A stretch of 64,000 bases of DNA from Rhodocyclaceae bacterium (GCA_030824275.1 JAVBXY010000005.1:124001-188000); one strand, 5' to 3'; numbered from the stretch's first letter, positions 38,933-46,952 are shown. The notes: generated from the sequence alone by a model not told the origin. Translations and numbers: made by a program.

Positions 38933-39597
38933 GCCATTGCTTCCTTCGGCACTGCGTAGCCGATGCCGCGCAGGGTGCGAATGGCGTCCGTGCCCAGCTT
39001 GCGGCGCAGGTGGTGGATGTAAACCTCGACCGTATTGCTGCCGATCTCCTCGCCCCAGGCATAGAGATGCTGTTCGAGCTGGGCGCGGGACAGGGCGCGG
39101 CCGGGTTGTTGCATGAGGATGTGCAGCAAGGCGTATTCCTTGGCCGACAGATCGATGGCGGCGTCGTTGCGGCGAACCTGTCGTGTTGCCGGATCGAGGG
39201 TGATACCGGCGGCGCTCAGCACGGGTACCGGTGTGCCGCCGGCGCGACGCAACAGGGCGCGCAGACGGGCGGTCAGCTCGCCCATGTCGAAGGGTTTGAC
39301 CAGATAGTCGTCGGCGCCGGCATCGAGGCCCTTGATGCGGTCGTCCACGGTGTCGCGGGCGGTGAGAATCAATACCGGCAGGGTCTGCTGTGCGGCTCGG
39401 GCGCGGCGCAGCACGTCAAGGCCGTCACGCTTGGGCAGGCCCAGGTCGAGCACCACGGCGGCGTATTCCTCGCTGGCCAGCGCGGTGTTGGCGGTGTTGC
39501 CGTCGCGCACCCAATCCACCGCATGGCCGGCCTGTTTGAGGCCGACATGCAGTGCGTCGCCCAGCAGGGCGTCGTCCTCAACGAGGAGAATTCTCAT
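38929..39597 (-). CDS. OmpR-type response regulator, QseB/PmrA-like
   Basis: A 222-residue regulator: receiver domain with acidic pocket VEDD (7-9) and phospho-acceptor D51 in VVLDLGLP, then Thr in ILTARD and Lys in VKPF; a winged-helix DNA-binding domain ends VYIHHLRRKLGTDAIRTLRGIGYAV. It overlaps the cytochrome b561 gene by 20 bases and the kinase by ATGA. A PmrA/QseB-type box in front of the operon (41029-41045) suggests that it regulates its own cytochrome genes. Confidence 0.93.
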   Translation of the reverse strand: MRILLVEDDALLGDALHVGLKQAGHAVDWVRDGNTANTALASEEYAAVVLDLGLPKRDGLDVLRRARAAQQTLPVLILTARDTVDDRIKGLDAGADDYLVKPFDMGELTARLRALLRRAGGTPVPVLSAAGITLDPATRQVRRNDAAIDLSAKEYALLHILMQQPGRALSRAQLEQHLYAWGEEIGSNTVEVYIHHLRRKLGTDAIRTLRGIGYAVPKEAMA

Positions 39598-40123
39598 GGC
39601 TGGTAGGGGCCTTTTTCCATCCGGTGATCATCGCGCGGACCAGGTTTTCACGGTGCAGCCAACTGCTGACGGCGACACCGGCAATATGTATGACGACGAC
39701 GACCATCATGCCATTGGCGGCGACTTCGTGCAGTTCTTCCAACCACTCACCGCCGATGTCCTCATAGATGGCCCAGCCGCTGAGGGAGGCGACCAGTCCG
39801 AGGCTCAGCAGCAGAAAGATCGCCACGGCACCAGCAGGATTGTGGCCAACGTAGTGCTGTGGTTTGCCGGCCATCAGTGAGTTCAGGTAGGCCATCAGCT
39901 TGCTCGGCGTCGGCCAGAAGTCGGCAAAGCGCGCGTGGCGATTGCCGATGAAGCCCCAGATCAGGCGGAACACCAGCAGGCCGGCTAGTGTGTAACCGGC
40001 GATGACATGGATGTCACGCAGACGCTCCGACTCGGAAGTAATGAAGGCGGTAGCGAAGGATGCCACCAGGGACCAGTGGAAAAGCCGTGTCGGCAGATCC
40101 CAGACGCGCAGTCGTATCGTCAT
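39578..40123 (-). CDS. Cytochrome b561-type membrane protein of the SHP operon
   Basis: A 181-residue four-helix cytochrome b. It starts VWDLPTRLFHWSL, with His in the first helix, and has HVIAGYTLAGLLVFRLIWGFIG, HEVAANGMMVVVVIHIAG and further His residues able to bind two b hemes. Proteins of this type are predicted to pass electrons from quinol to the diheme cytochrome c and then SHP. The gene is 5 bases after the diheme cytochrome gene. Confidence 0.9.
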   Translation of the reverse strand: MTIRLRVWDLPTRLFHWSLVASFATAFITSESERLRDIHVIAGYTLAGLLVFRLIWGFIGNRHARFADFWPTPSKLMAYLNSLMAGKPQHYVGHNPAGAVAIFLLLSLGLVASLSGWAIYEDIGGEWLEELHEVAANGMMVVVVIHIAGVAVSSWLHRENLVRAMITGWKKAPTSHENSPR

Positions 40124-40128
40124 GATGA

Positions 40129-40587
40129 TTACCTCGGGATGCGGACGTTGTCGTCGCTGTAGTTGCCTTCAGCGGCGGTGGTGTGACAGGCGGTGCAGTT
40201 GGCCTTGCTCTTGATGGCGGGACGCTGCCAGACCGCATCGGCGATCTGCCGGTGCTTGCGCACAAAGCGCTCGGTTTCGGTGATGCGGATCAGTGGGTTA
40301 CCTTTAGCGTCGGCGGTGACGCCGGTCTTGCGACCGCCGGCGTTCTTGCCCAAAAAGTCGGCGATGGCGACACGGCGTTTTTCGTCGAGACTGGCATCGG
40401 TGCCGAAGTGTTTGGGCAGATTGTTCATGAGGTGCTGCCAGGAATGGGCATCGAGCATCTGTGGCGGATAGGCCATGTGGCAGGAAGCGCATTCTTCCTC
40501 GAAGGCGGCGTGCTTTGGCACGACGTAACGATCAGCCAACGCGGGGAAGGATGCAGCGGCGAGCAGCAGGACGAGTGTGCGTTTCAT
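40129..40587 (-). CDS. Diheme cytochrome c (DHC)
   Basis: A 152-residue periplasmic cytochrome with a signal peptide (cleavage after FPALA) and two heme sites, CASCH (33-37) and CTACH (131-135). DHC is the immediate reductant of SHP in Rhodobacter-type clusters. The motif copy at 40354-40377 encodes KRRVAIADFLGK between the hemes. It is 9 bases downstream of the SHP gene. Confidence 0.92.
   Translation of the reverse strand: MKRTLVLLLAAASFPALADRYVVPKHAAFEEECASCHMAYPPQMLDAHSWQHLMNNLPKHFGTDASLDEKRRVAIADFLGKNAGGRKTGVTADAKGNPLIRITETERFVRKHRQIADAVWQRPAIKSKANCTACHTTAAEGNYSDDNVRIPR
40354..40377 (+). repeat. Dispersed 24-bp motif, copy 11
   Basis: Plus strand: AAAGTCGGCGATGG (one change), CGAC, ACGGCG. 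It is antisense to the diheme cytochrome gene that contains it. Confidence 0.75.
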
Positions 40588-40596
40588 GGTTCTTCC

Positions 40597-40983
40597 TTAT
40601 TTCTGGGCCAGCAACCAGGCCAGCACGTCGGCTTTTTCCTGGGCGGTGCAGACACGGTTGGCGACGTCGTTGCAATTGCGGCGGAACCACTTATCCACTT
40701 TGGCGGCGTCGGTGAAGCGGGCTGCGTTGGCGGCGGGCGCCAGGGGCTGGATGTCCTTTTCGGTCTTGGCGTGACGACCACCCTGGGTGGGGCGTTCGGT
40801 GTGGCACGACGAGCAACTCCACTCGCTGCCGTGGCGGCTGGTGAAGAAGCGGCCGCCGCGCTCGGCGGAGGCGGCAGCGCCGGCCTCCTTCTCGAAGCGG
40901 GTCAGAAAGTCGCGAGGAGTCTCGGCCTGGGCAACCGAAGCAGCGAGACTGAGTGCGATAGAAAACAAGAGAGGGAAACGCAT
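40597..40983 (-). CDS. shp: SHP-type cytochrome c (DUF1924)
   Basis: A 128-residue exported monoheme cytochrome: signal peptide to about A20, heme site CSSCH (57-61), then HTERPTQGGRHAKTEKDIQPLAP and the C-terminal FRRNCNDVANRVCTAQEK. This is the DUF1924/sphaeroides heme protein family. These high-spin cytochromes have an Asn rather than Met or His as sixth ligand (N103 or N105 here is my guess) and bind O2 or NO when reduced. The ATG at 40981-40983 has GGAG 7 bases upstream; an ATG 5 codons earlier does not. It is the first gene of the SHP-DHC-cytb-RR-HK operon. Confidence 0.92.
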   Translation of the reverse strand: MRFPLLFSIALSLAASVAQAETPRDFLTRFEKEAGAAASAERGGRFFTSRHGSEWSCSSCHTERPTQGGRHAKTEKDIQPLAPAANAARFTDAAKVDKWFRRNCNDVANRVCTAQEKADVLAWLLAQK

Positions 40984-41028
40984 GCTTGAACTCCTCATGA
41001 ATGGATGGTCGTATTTTCGATACCTAAA

Positions 41029-41045
41029 CTTAAATGTCGCTTAAG
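41029..41045. promoter_or_regulatory. PmrA/QseB-type box upstream of the SHP operon
   Basis: CTTAAA-TGTCG-CTTAAG on plus, read as CTTAAG-N5-TTTAAG on minus, fits the PmrA consensus of two YTTAAK half-sites 5 bases apart. It lies about 50 bases before the shp start, in the 170-base divergent space to the K+ channel gene. Confidence 0.6.
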
Positions 41046-41153
41046 GCAGGCAGCGGGGCGACAGCGATGATTTCTGGGCGAGTAAAATTGCTCGCTCAAA
41101 TTCCTTGCCTCTTCGATGTCCTCTCTGCTTTTCGACCACGCGAGAACCTCTGC

Positions 41154-42200
41154 ATGATTTCTGATAACAGCACTCAGGAGGTGTTTCGTCGCGCCCGACT
41201 GTCGATCGGCATCTCGCTGGCCGCCTTTTCCGTGATCATGGCGGCGGGAACGGTGGGCTACAAACATCTGGGCGGGGCCGAAACCGGCTGGCTGGACGCC
41301 AGCTACATGACCTTCCTGATGGTGGCCACCATAGGCTATGGCGCCGGGGTCGAGATCTGGCATCGACCGGAAACAGAGCTTTTCACCATGGCGATCGCCT
41401 TTTCCGGCATCGCGGTGATGACCTATTTCTTTTCAAGCGTAACGGCCATCGTATTGGCCAGTGATTTCGACAAGTCCCTGCGGAGACGACGAATGGACAA
41501 GCAGATCAAAAAATTGCACGGGCATTTCATTCTGTGTGGCTTTGGACGGGTGGGGCGAAATGTGGCCCATGAGCTGGAGGCCACCAATCGTCATTTTGTC
41601 GCCATCGATGAACATCTTGAGCAGCTTGAGGCCCATGCGGAGAAGCGGCCGGGTCTGCTGTTCATCCATGGCGATGCCGAGGACGACGATGTTCTTGTTG
41701 AAGCCAACATCCGGGAAGCCGCTGGCGTCTTTGCGATTACCGGGGATGACAGCCGCAACCTGATGATCACGGTTACCGCCAAGCAGCTGGCGCCGGATGT
41801 GCGGGTGGTTGCCCGCTGCAATGAGGTGCGCAACAGCGAGAAGATACGCAAGGCAGGGGCGGACGCCATCGTTTCGCCTAATTTCACTGGCGGTATGCGC
41901 ATCGCTTCGGCGATGGTGCGGCCACATGTCGTGTCCTTCCTCGATGAGATGCTGCGTTCGGAGCACAAGTTGCGTATCGAGGAGGTCCCCGTACCTTCAG
42001 GCTTCCAGCCACGGGAATTGGGCTCTCTCGGGCTGCGTGGCGAGGGGCATGTGCTCCTCGCCGTCCGCACCGGTGCCGACTGGGTATTCAATCCGCCGGC
42101 AAAGTTTGTTGTCGAAGCCGGACATACGCTGATTGCGATGGCGTCTCCGCATGGCCGCTTTGAAATCGAAGCGGCCTTGATTGCCGGCGATGATGCGTGA
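41154..42200 (+). CDS. Two-helix potassium channel with RCK (TrkA-N) domain
   Basis: A 348-residue channel. Two membrane helices (about 17-36 and 75-95) flank a pore loop with filter TIGYGAG (59-65); the canonical form is TVGYGD. A TrkA-N domain starts at HFILCGFGRVGRNVAHEL with its nucleotide-binding GxGxxG and acidic end, followed by a TrkA-C-like part (FQPRELGSLGLRGEGHVLLAVR). It is probably a ligand-gated K+ channel of the MthK/Kch group. The ATG at 41154 is chosen because the first helix follows; an in-frame upstream ATG at 41034 overlaps the PmrA-type box. Confidence 0.87.
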   Translation: MISDNSTQEVFRRARLSIGISLAAFSVIMAAGTVGYKHLGGAETGWLDASYMTFLMVATIGYGAGVEIWHRPETELFTMAIAFSGIAVMTYFFSSVTAIVLASDFDKSLRRRRMDKQIKKLHGHFILCGFGRVGRNVAHELEATNRHFVAIDEHLEQLEAHAEKRPGLLFIHGDAEDDDVLVEANIREAAGVFAITGDDSRNLMITVTAKQLAPDVRVVARCNEVRNSEKIRKAGADAIVSPNFTGGMRIASAMVRPHVVSFLDEMLRSEHKLRIEEVPVPSGFQPRELGSLGLRGEGHVLLAVRTGADWVFNPPAKFVVEAGHTLIAMASPHGRFEIEAALIAGDDA

Positions 42201-42210
42201 AAGCGCTTGC

Positions 42211-42230
42211 GGCCGCTTAGCGTAGCGGCC
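42211..42230. terminator. Hairpin between convergent K+ channel and DUF3124 genes
   Basis: Inverted repeat GGCCGCT-TAGCGT-AGCGGCC, 11 bases after the channel stop and covering the stop region of the DUF3124 gene. It is GC-rich without U-tracts; a possible bidirectional terminator, not proved. Confidence 0.4.
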
Positions 42231-42699
42231 GTGCGGTGGTGAGGAAAAGCAGGGTCCGGGCTTCGCGAATGTCCGCGTGCAGGGCCTCAATGAGCGGTGG
42301 ATTTATCGGTCGCTCGGCATTCCAGTCGATGATGAAATTTGCGCCAGAGCCTCCCGAGGTATCGGAGCGGGGCACATACAGTTCATGCGTGCCCAGGGGC
42401 GGAATGTTTTTCGGCGTGGCGATAAATTCACGCAGCATTCGGCCTTCGGTACTGTAGTAGCGTGCGCTGACAATCCGCAATGCGGACTTCGGGTCGGTGT
42501 TGCGAATGCTGACATGGGTCGAGACAAGGGTTTCCGAAGGCTTGCCGGTTTTCGGATGTACGTCGCCGTGATAGAGGTGCGAGTACACCGGCAAATAGAG
42601 AGTCTGCCCCGTGGACAGCGGAGGCGCCTCTTGCGCCTGCACCAGGAGCTGGACACTCAACAGGACAAGGGGCAGGAGATGGCGGGAAAGCGATTGCAT
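42217..42699 (-). CDS. Exported DUF3124 protein
   Basis: A 160-residue secreted protein with signal peptide MQSLSRHLLPLVLLSVQLLVQA. The mature part, LYLPVYSHLYHGD, VSIRNTDPKSALRIVSARYYST, MLREF, GTHELYVPRSDTSGGSGANFIIDW, is the DUF3124 family, an immunoglobulin-like exported protein of unknown role. The ATG at 42697-42699 starts the signal peptide. It is next to the KefB-type antiporter gene but 50 bases apart. Confidence 0.83.
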   Translation of the reverse strand: MQSLSRHLLPLVLLSVQLLVQAQEAPPLSTGQTLYLPVYSHLYHGDVHPKTGKPSETLVSTHVSIRNTDPKSALRIVSARYYSTEGRMLREFIATPKNIPPLGTHELYVPRSDTSGGSGANFIIDWNAERPINPPLIEALHADIREARTLLFLTTARPLR

Positions 42700-42749
42700 G
42701 CGCACGGCCGGGCTCCCGGTAAATGACAGGCTCGCCACTATAACCGAGC

Positions 42750-44468
42750 CTAAGTCTTTGGCCGATTGTAGAACTCGCGCAGCGAGGCGTAGCGCTCGGC
42801 GCGGGCGGCGCGCACGCGGGCCATCGCCCGTTCCATCGGGATGCCCATCTGCACCAGGGTTTCGGCGGCGATCATCAGGCTGCTCTCGAGGATCTCGGGT
42901 ATCACTTCGGTGGCGCCGGCGGCCTTGAGGCGGGCGACGTCCTTTTCGTCGGGCGTGCGCACGATCAGCGGCACGTCGGCACGCATGTGGCGGACCAAGT
43001 GCACCACGCGCTCGGCGGAATGGGCGTCCGGGTAGGTGATGACGATGGCGCGGGCGCGATTGACGCCAGCGGCCTTGAGCACCTCGGCGCGGTCGGCGTT
43101 GCCGAAGACGACATTGCTGCCCATTGTCTTGCCCTGCTTGATGCGCTGCGGGTCCACGTCGAGGGCGATGAAAGGGATGGCCTCTTCGATGAGGAATTCG
43201 GCGATGCGCTGGCCGGTGCGACCGTAGCCGCAGATGATGACGTGCTCGCCCAGGGGCATGCTGTGCACGGCGATGTCGTGGATCACCGTGGTCTTGTGCG
43301 CCCAGTCGCCGCGTCCCATGTCGCCGGAGAGGCGGGCGGCGCGGGCGATCAGGAAGGGGGCAGCGAACATCGAGATCAGCATGGCCGAGAGCGTGATCTG
43401 GAACACGTCGGGGGCGATCAGTTCGAGCTGGCGCGCAAGCTCGATCAGCACCAGGCCGAACTCGCCGCCCTGGGCCAGCTGTGCCGAGGTACGCAGCGCG
43501 GCGGCCAGCGGCGTCCGGGTCGCCAGCGTGATGAGCATCATCACCAGCGCCTTGCCGCCAATCAACAGCAGTACTGCGAGCACCAGCTTGTGGGCGTTGG
43601 CAAGGACGAAGCCGATGTCGAGCATCATGCCGACGGTGACGAAGAAGAGGCCGAGCAGCACGTCGCGGAAAGGGCGCACGTCGCCCTCGACCTGGTGGCG
43701 GTAAGCGGTTTCCGAGATCAGCATGCCGCCGACGAAGGCGCCCAGCGCCAGAGACAGTCCGGTGGCGCCGGTGACCCAGGAGAGGCCGACGACGATCCAC
43801 AGCGTCGCCAGGACGAAGAGTTCCTCCGAGCCGTAGTTGGCCACTGCGTCGTAGATGCGCCCCATCAACTTCTGGCCGACCCAGATCAGCAGTGTCAGTA
43901 CGGCGACGGCGACGACCATGCCGCCGGCCAGCGAGCGCAGCATGCCCTCGCCGGGTTCCGCCAGGGCCGGCAGCAGGATCAGGCAGGGCACCACGGCGAT
44001 GTCCTGGAACAGCAGCACGCCCATGGTCTGGCGGCCGGATCGGGAATGCAGTTCGAAGCGCTCGGAGAGCAGTTTGGCGACGATGGCCGTGGAGGACATG
44101 GCCACGGCCAGACCGACGGCAATGCCGGCCCGCCAGCCCTGGTCGTAGGCATAGGCGGTGGCGAGTCCGGTACCGAGGGCGGTCAGGCCCATCTGTGCGC
44201 TGCCGAAGCCGAACACCAGATTGCGCATGGCCTTCAGGCGTTGCAGGCTGAATTCGAGGCCGATGGAGAACATCAGGAAGACCACGCCGAACTCGGCGAA
44301 GACTTCGACTTCGTGGTTTTCCTTGAGCATGCCCATGCCATAGGGGCCGAGCGTGATGCCGATGGCCAGATAGGCGAGGATGGTCGGCAGCTTGAAGCGG
44401 CGCGATACGGCCACGGCGCCAACGGCGGCGGAGAGCAGCAGGAGCAGGGAGAGCAAATTGGAATGCAT
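42750..44468 (-). CDS. CPA2 cation/proton antiporter with TrkA-N domain (KefB/YbaL type)
   Basis: A 572-residue transporter. About 12 membrane helices form a Na+/H+-exchanger fold (FKLPTILAYLAIGITLGPYG, FGVVFLMFSIGLEFSL, MSSTAIVAKLLSE, GEFGLVLIELA). A C-terminal TrkA-N domain follows (HVIICGYGRTGQRIAEFL). The KefB/KefC group extrudes K+ in exchange for protons; YbaL is close. The start at 44468 (MHSNLL) is the usual family position; an earlier ATG at 44504 is possible. It is separated from the Mrp operon by that operon's terminator. Confidence 0.9.
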   Translation of the reverse strand: MHSNLLSLLLLLSAAVGAVAVSRRFKLPTILAYLAIGITLGPYGMGMLKENHEVEVFAEFGVVFLMFSIGLEFSLQRLKAMRNLVFGFGSAQMGLTALGTGLATAYAYDQGWRAGIAVGLAVAMSSTAIVAKLLSERFELHSRSGRQTMGVLLFQDIAVVPCLILLPALAEPGEGMLRSLAGGMVVAVAVLTLLIWVGQKLMGRIYDAVANYGSEELFVLATLWIVVGLSWVTGATGLSLALGAFVGGMLISETAYRHQVEGDVRPFRDVLLGLFFVTVGMMLDIGFVLANAHKLVLAVLLLIGGKALVMMLITLATRTPLAAALRTSAQLAQGGEFGLVLIELARQLELIAPDVFQITLSAMLISMFAAPFLIARAARLSGDMGRGDWAHKTTVIHDIAVHSMPLGEHVIICGYGRTGQRIAEFLIEEAIPFIALDVDPQRIKQGKTMGSNVVFGNADRAEVLKAAGVNRARAIVITYPDAHSAERVVHLVRHMRADVPLIVRTPDEKDVARLKAAGATEVIPEILESSLMIAAETLVQMGIPMERAMARVRAARAERYASLREFYNRPKT

Positions 44469-44542
44469 CGATGGCGGGAACGCGCGTTTGCGGGCGCCTC
44501 CCATGGGTATGCGTCTGGAAAGGCGCAAGACTATCAAAGAAT

Positions 44543-44566
44543 CGCCGTATCGCCGGCGCCGACTTT
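44543..44566 (-). repeat. Dispersed 24-bp motif, copy 12 (intergenic)
   Basis: Minus strand: AAAGTCGGCGCCGG (one change), CGAT, ACGGCG. This is the only copy outside a gene. Adjacent bases extend it into a GCCGAC-TTTTT-GTCGGC hairpin (44559-44575), between the Mrp terminator and the kefB-type gene. Confidence 0.8.
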
Positions 44567-44575
44567 TTGTCGGCG

Positions 44576-44608
44576 AAAAAAAAGACGGCACGGATTGCTC
44601 CGGCCGTC
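44576..44608 (-). terminator. Rho-independent terminator of the Mrp-Usp operon
   Basis: On the minus strand a GACGGC-CGGA / TCCG-GCCGTC stem with a GCAA loop and one bulged base is followed by eight T. It lies 24 bases after the stop of the UspA-like gene. Confidence 0.85.
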
Positions 44609-44632
44609 AAAAGCCTCCTCTGGCTTGATCCG

Positions 44633-44989
44633 TCAGTGGAGAGCCTGCTCCTTCTTTCCGCGCAATACCGCGTCGCAATGATGCGCGCGGGCGGCAGCGG
44701 GTATTTCGGTGGCGGTGGCGCCGCGTACGAACAGGGATTCGTTGGCGATGCCGGCGCCGGCGAGTTCGGCAGCGGCATCCTCCAGCAGCCAATGTCCGCG
44801 CTCGGCCTGGAAGCGGGCGACCTCTTCCGGTGTACGGTGGGACAGCACCTGCCAGGCGGTGACCGGTTCGGCGACGTGCAGCAGTACAGCCTCCACGGTT
44901 TCGCCGCCGGCGTGCAGCGCCAGCAGGTGATCGATGGCCTGCCGGCAGTCCGGCGTTGCATCGATGGAAATCAGCAGTCGTCGTGTCAT
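44633..44989 (-). CDS. Short UspA-like protein, C-terminal half of ATP site missing
   Basis: A 118-residue protein starting MTRRLLISIDATPDCRQAIDHLLALH, the first strand and helix of universal stress proteins, and continuing VEAVLLHVAEPV and AGIANESLFVRG. It stops soon after AARAHHCDAVLRGK, just where the family's GxxGxxxxxxGS ATP-binding end should follow (usual length about 140-150). It may be a truncated remnant or a dedicated non-ATP-binding form. It is the last gene before the terminator, 21 bases after the last antiporter subunit. Confidence 0.78.
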   Translation of the reverse strand: MTRRLLISIDATPDCRQAIDHLLALHAGGETVEAVLLHVAEPVTAWQVLSHRTPEEVARFQAERGHWLLEDAAAELAGAGIANESLFVRGATATEIPAAARAHHCDAVLRGKKEQALH

Positions 44990-45010
44990 GGCAGTCTCCT
45001 TGGAGTTCGG

Positions 45011-46702
45011 CTACAGGGCCGAGAAATCGAGAACCAGATACGTGAGCAGGAGGATCATGACCCAGGTGGCCATGGTGCCGGTGGGCCAGTTGCGGTGCAA
45101 AAGTCCGTCGTGCCGGCTTTCCCGTTCGATGCGCGAGCGCAGGTGTGTGGCGACCGAGGCCAGCGGCGCGGTCACGGCGAGGCGCAGGGCGGCGAGGGTG
45201 GTGCCGCCCATCCGCGATAGCGCCGGCCCGGCGACGCGCCAGAGCCAGTCGACGTCCAGTGTGATGGTCGGCGTGCGTTTCAGGTGATCGAGCATGACGA
45301 AGAAGGCCAGGCCGGAGAACAGCAGCAACTGCAACTGCGTGATGATGTGTGCGGTCGTGTAGGGCACGTAGTTCACTGTGTAGGGCAGCAGGGCGTAGAG
45401 CGAGTCGGGATACACGCCCAGTGCGATGCAGAGAAAGGCGAAGAAGATCATCGCCCAGCGCATCGAGGCCGGCGGATCGGCGGGTCTTAATCCCGAATCC
45501 TTCTGGAAGAAGACGAACCAGGGAAACTTGATGCCGGCATGGAGGAAGACGCCGGCCGAGGCAGCGGCGAGGAACAGCCAGACGGTTTGCAGTTGGCCGT
45601 CGATGGCGGCCTGCGTCACCATCGACTTGGAGACGAAGCCCGAGGTGAGTGGAAAGGACGAAATCGCCAGCGCGCCGATGGTGCCGCAGAGGGTGGTGAT
45701 TGGCATGCTGTGGAACAGGCCGCCAAGTTCCGAACATTTGCGTCGGTTTGTCGCGGCCAGCACTGCGCCGGCCGACATTAACAACAGCGCCTTGTAGATG
45801 ATGTGGGCGAAGGCATGCGCCGCTGCGCCGTTGAGCGCCATCTCGGTTCCGATACCGATGCCGACCACCATGAAGCCGACCTGGTTGACGATGGAATAGG
45901 CGAGGATGCGGCGCATGTCGTTTTCCAGCAGCGCGTAGACGATGCCGTAGAAGATCATGAAGATGCCGACCCAGATCAGGATCTCGGTGCCGGGGAAGCC
46001 GCGCAGCAAAACGTACACCGCTGTCTTGGTGGTGAAGGCGGAGAGGAAAACGGTGCCGCTCCACGAGGCTTCCGGGTAGGCGTCGGGCAACCAGGCGGCG
46101 AGCGGCGGCGCGCCGGCGTTGATGAGGAAACCGATCAGGATCAGCCAGGTGGCGATCGAATCCGCTTGCATCGCATGGAAGTTGGCATCGCCGGTCGCGG
46201 CGATCTGACCGGCAACCCCGGCGAAGAGGATCACGCCGCCGGCCAGATGGATCATGGCGTAGCGCATGCTGGCCGCACGCGCCGTGGAGGTGCCGGCACT
46301 CCACAGCACCAGCGTTGAACCGACGGCCATGAATTCCCAGAACAGGAAGACGGTGACGAGATCGCCCGCCAGTACGACGCCGACGGCAGAGCCGGCGTAG
46401 AGGAAGGCGGCGGGGACTTCTAGGCGGCTTTGCTGACGCAACGCAAACAGCCCGCCGACGGCGGCCATGAGCAGGAAGATGGTGGCGAACAGGCGCGAGA
46501 GTTTGTCGACGGCCAAGGGAGCGAGCGAATAGTCGAGCCACGGCACTTGCCACAGTTTGCCTTCGGGCAAGAGCCATAGCGCGATCAACGCAAAAGTCGG
46601 CGCTGACAGGACGGCAATGTTTCTTGCATTGCCACGCAATAGCGGCAGCAGCAGTGCGCCGGCGATGAGGATCAGGGCGGGGTGCAGGACAACGCTACTC
46701 AT
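45011..46702 (-). CDS. Mrp/Nuo-type antiporter subunit (third MrpD-like paralogue)
   Basis: A 563-residue proton-translocating antiporter-like membrane protein (NuoL/M/N, MrpA/D superfamily) with about 14-15 helices. Typical segments are FLFWEFMAVGSTLVLWS, LINAGAPPLAAWLPDAYPEASWSGTVFLSAFTTKTAVYVLLR and the helix-8 region HAFAHIIYKALLLMSAGAVL. It has a longer C-terminal extension than its two paralogues, ending in an additional helix. The ATG at 46702 has AAGGA 8 bases before it. The motif copy at 46593-46616 encodes LSAPTFALI near the N-terminus. It overlaps the 85-residue membrane protein gene. Confidence 0.88.
   Translation of the reverse strand: MSSVVLHPALILIAGALLLPLLRGNARNIAVLSAPTFALIALWLLPEGKLWQVPWLDYSLAPLAVDKLSRLFATIFLLMAAVGGLFALRQQSRLEVPAAFLYAGSAVGVVLAGDLVTVFLFWEFMAVGSTLVLWSAGTSTARAASMRYAMIHLAGGVILFAGVAGQIAATGDANFHAMQADSIATWLILIGFLINAGAPPLAAWLPDAYPEASWSGTVFLSAFTTKTAVYVLLRGFPGTEILIWVGIFMIFYGIVYALLENDMRRILAYSIVNQVGFMVVGIGIGTEMALNGAAAHAFAHIIYKALLLMSAGAVLAATNRRKCSELGGLFHSMPITTLCGTIGALAISSFPLTSGFVSKSMVTQAAIDGQLQTVWLFLAAASAGVFLHAGIKFPWFVFFQKDSGLRPADPPASMRWAMIFFAFLCIALGVYPDSLYALLPYTVNYVPYTTAHIITQLQLLLFSGLAFFVMLDHLKRTPTITLDVDWLWRVAGPALSRMGGTTLAALRLAVTAPLASVATHLRSRIERESRHDGLLHRNWPTGTMATWVMILLLTYLVLDFSAL
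46593..46616 (+). repeat. Dispersed 24-bp motif, copy 13
   Basis: Plus strand: AAAGTCGGCGCTGA (one change), CAGG, ACGGCA. It is antisense to the antiporter gene that contains it. Confidence 0.7.
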
Positions 46703-46952
46703 TGCGCTCATCCTTGGCGTAATAGGTATCCGGCTTCTTGAGGAAAATTCCCAGCGCCTTGGCGCCGACGATCATCAATAGGCAGGTGACGAAGCCGTAG
46801 GCGGCGTTGAAGCCGAACCAGGATTCGATCTCGAAATGCGGATGCAGATCGACGAAGGCGCCGGCGATCACGGTCAGGGCGAGCACCACGAGAAAGCCGA
46901 GCCAGAGCTTGCGGACGTTGCGGGGATCATCCAGCCAATGTTCGGTTTTCAT
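46695..46952 (-). CDS. Small two-helix membrane protein of the Mrp operon
   Basis: An 85-residue protein between the second and third antiporter paralogues. One hydrophobic helix, WLGFLVVLALTVIAGAFV, is followed by a loop with acidic and His residues (DLHPHFEIES). A second helix, FVTCLLMIVGAKALGIFL, leads to a charged tail ending DTYYAKDERNE. I do not recognise a named family; similar small proteins occur in Mrp/Mbh-type operons. It starts inside the end of the upstream antiporter gene (ATGA) and overlaps the next gene by 8 bases, so it is surely part of the complex operon. Confidence 0.75.
   Translation of the reverse strand: MKTEHWLDDPRNVRKLWLGFLVVLALTVIAGAFVDLHPHFEIESWFGFNAAYGFVTCLLMIVGAKALGIFLKKPDTYYAKDERNE

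Noticed and set aside
42217..44961. A 914-codon open minus-strand frame across the KefB-type and DUF3124 genes
   Set aside because: Only its last 160 codons (DUF3124) look like protein; the rest is Arg/Pro/His-rich shadow of the antiporter in another frame.
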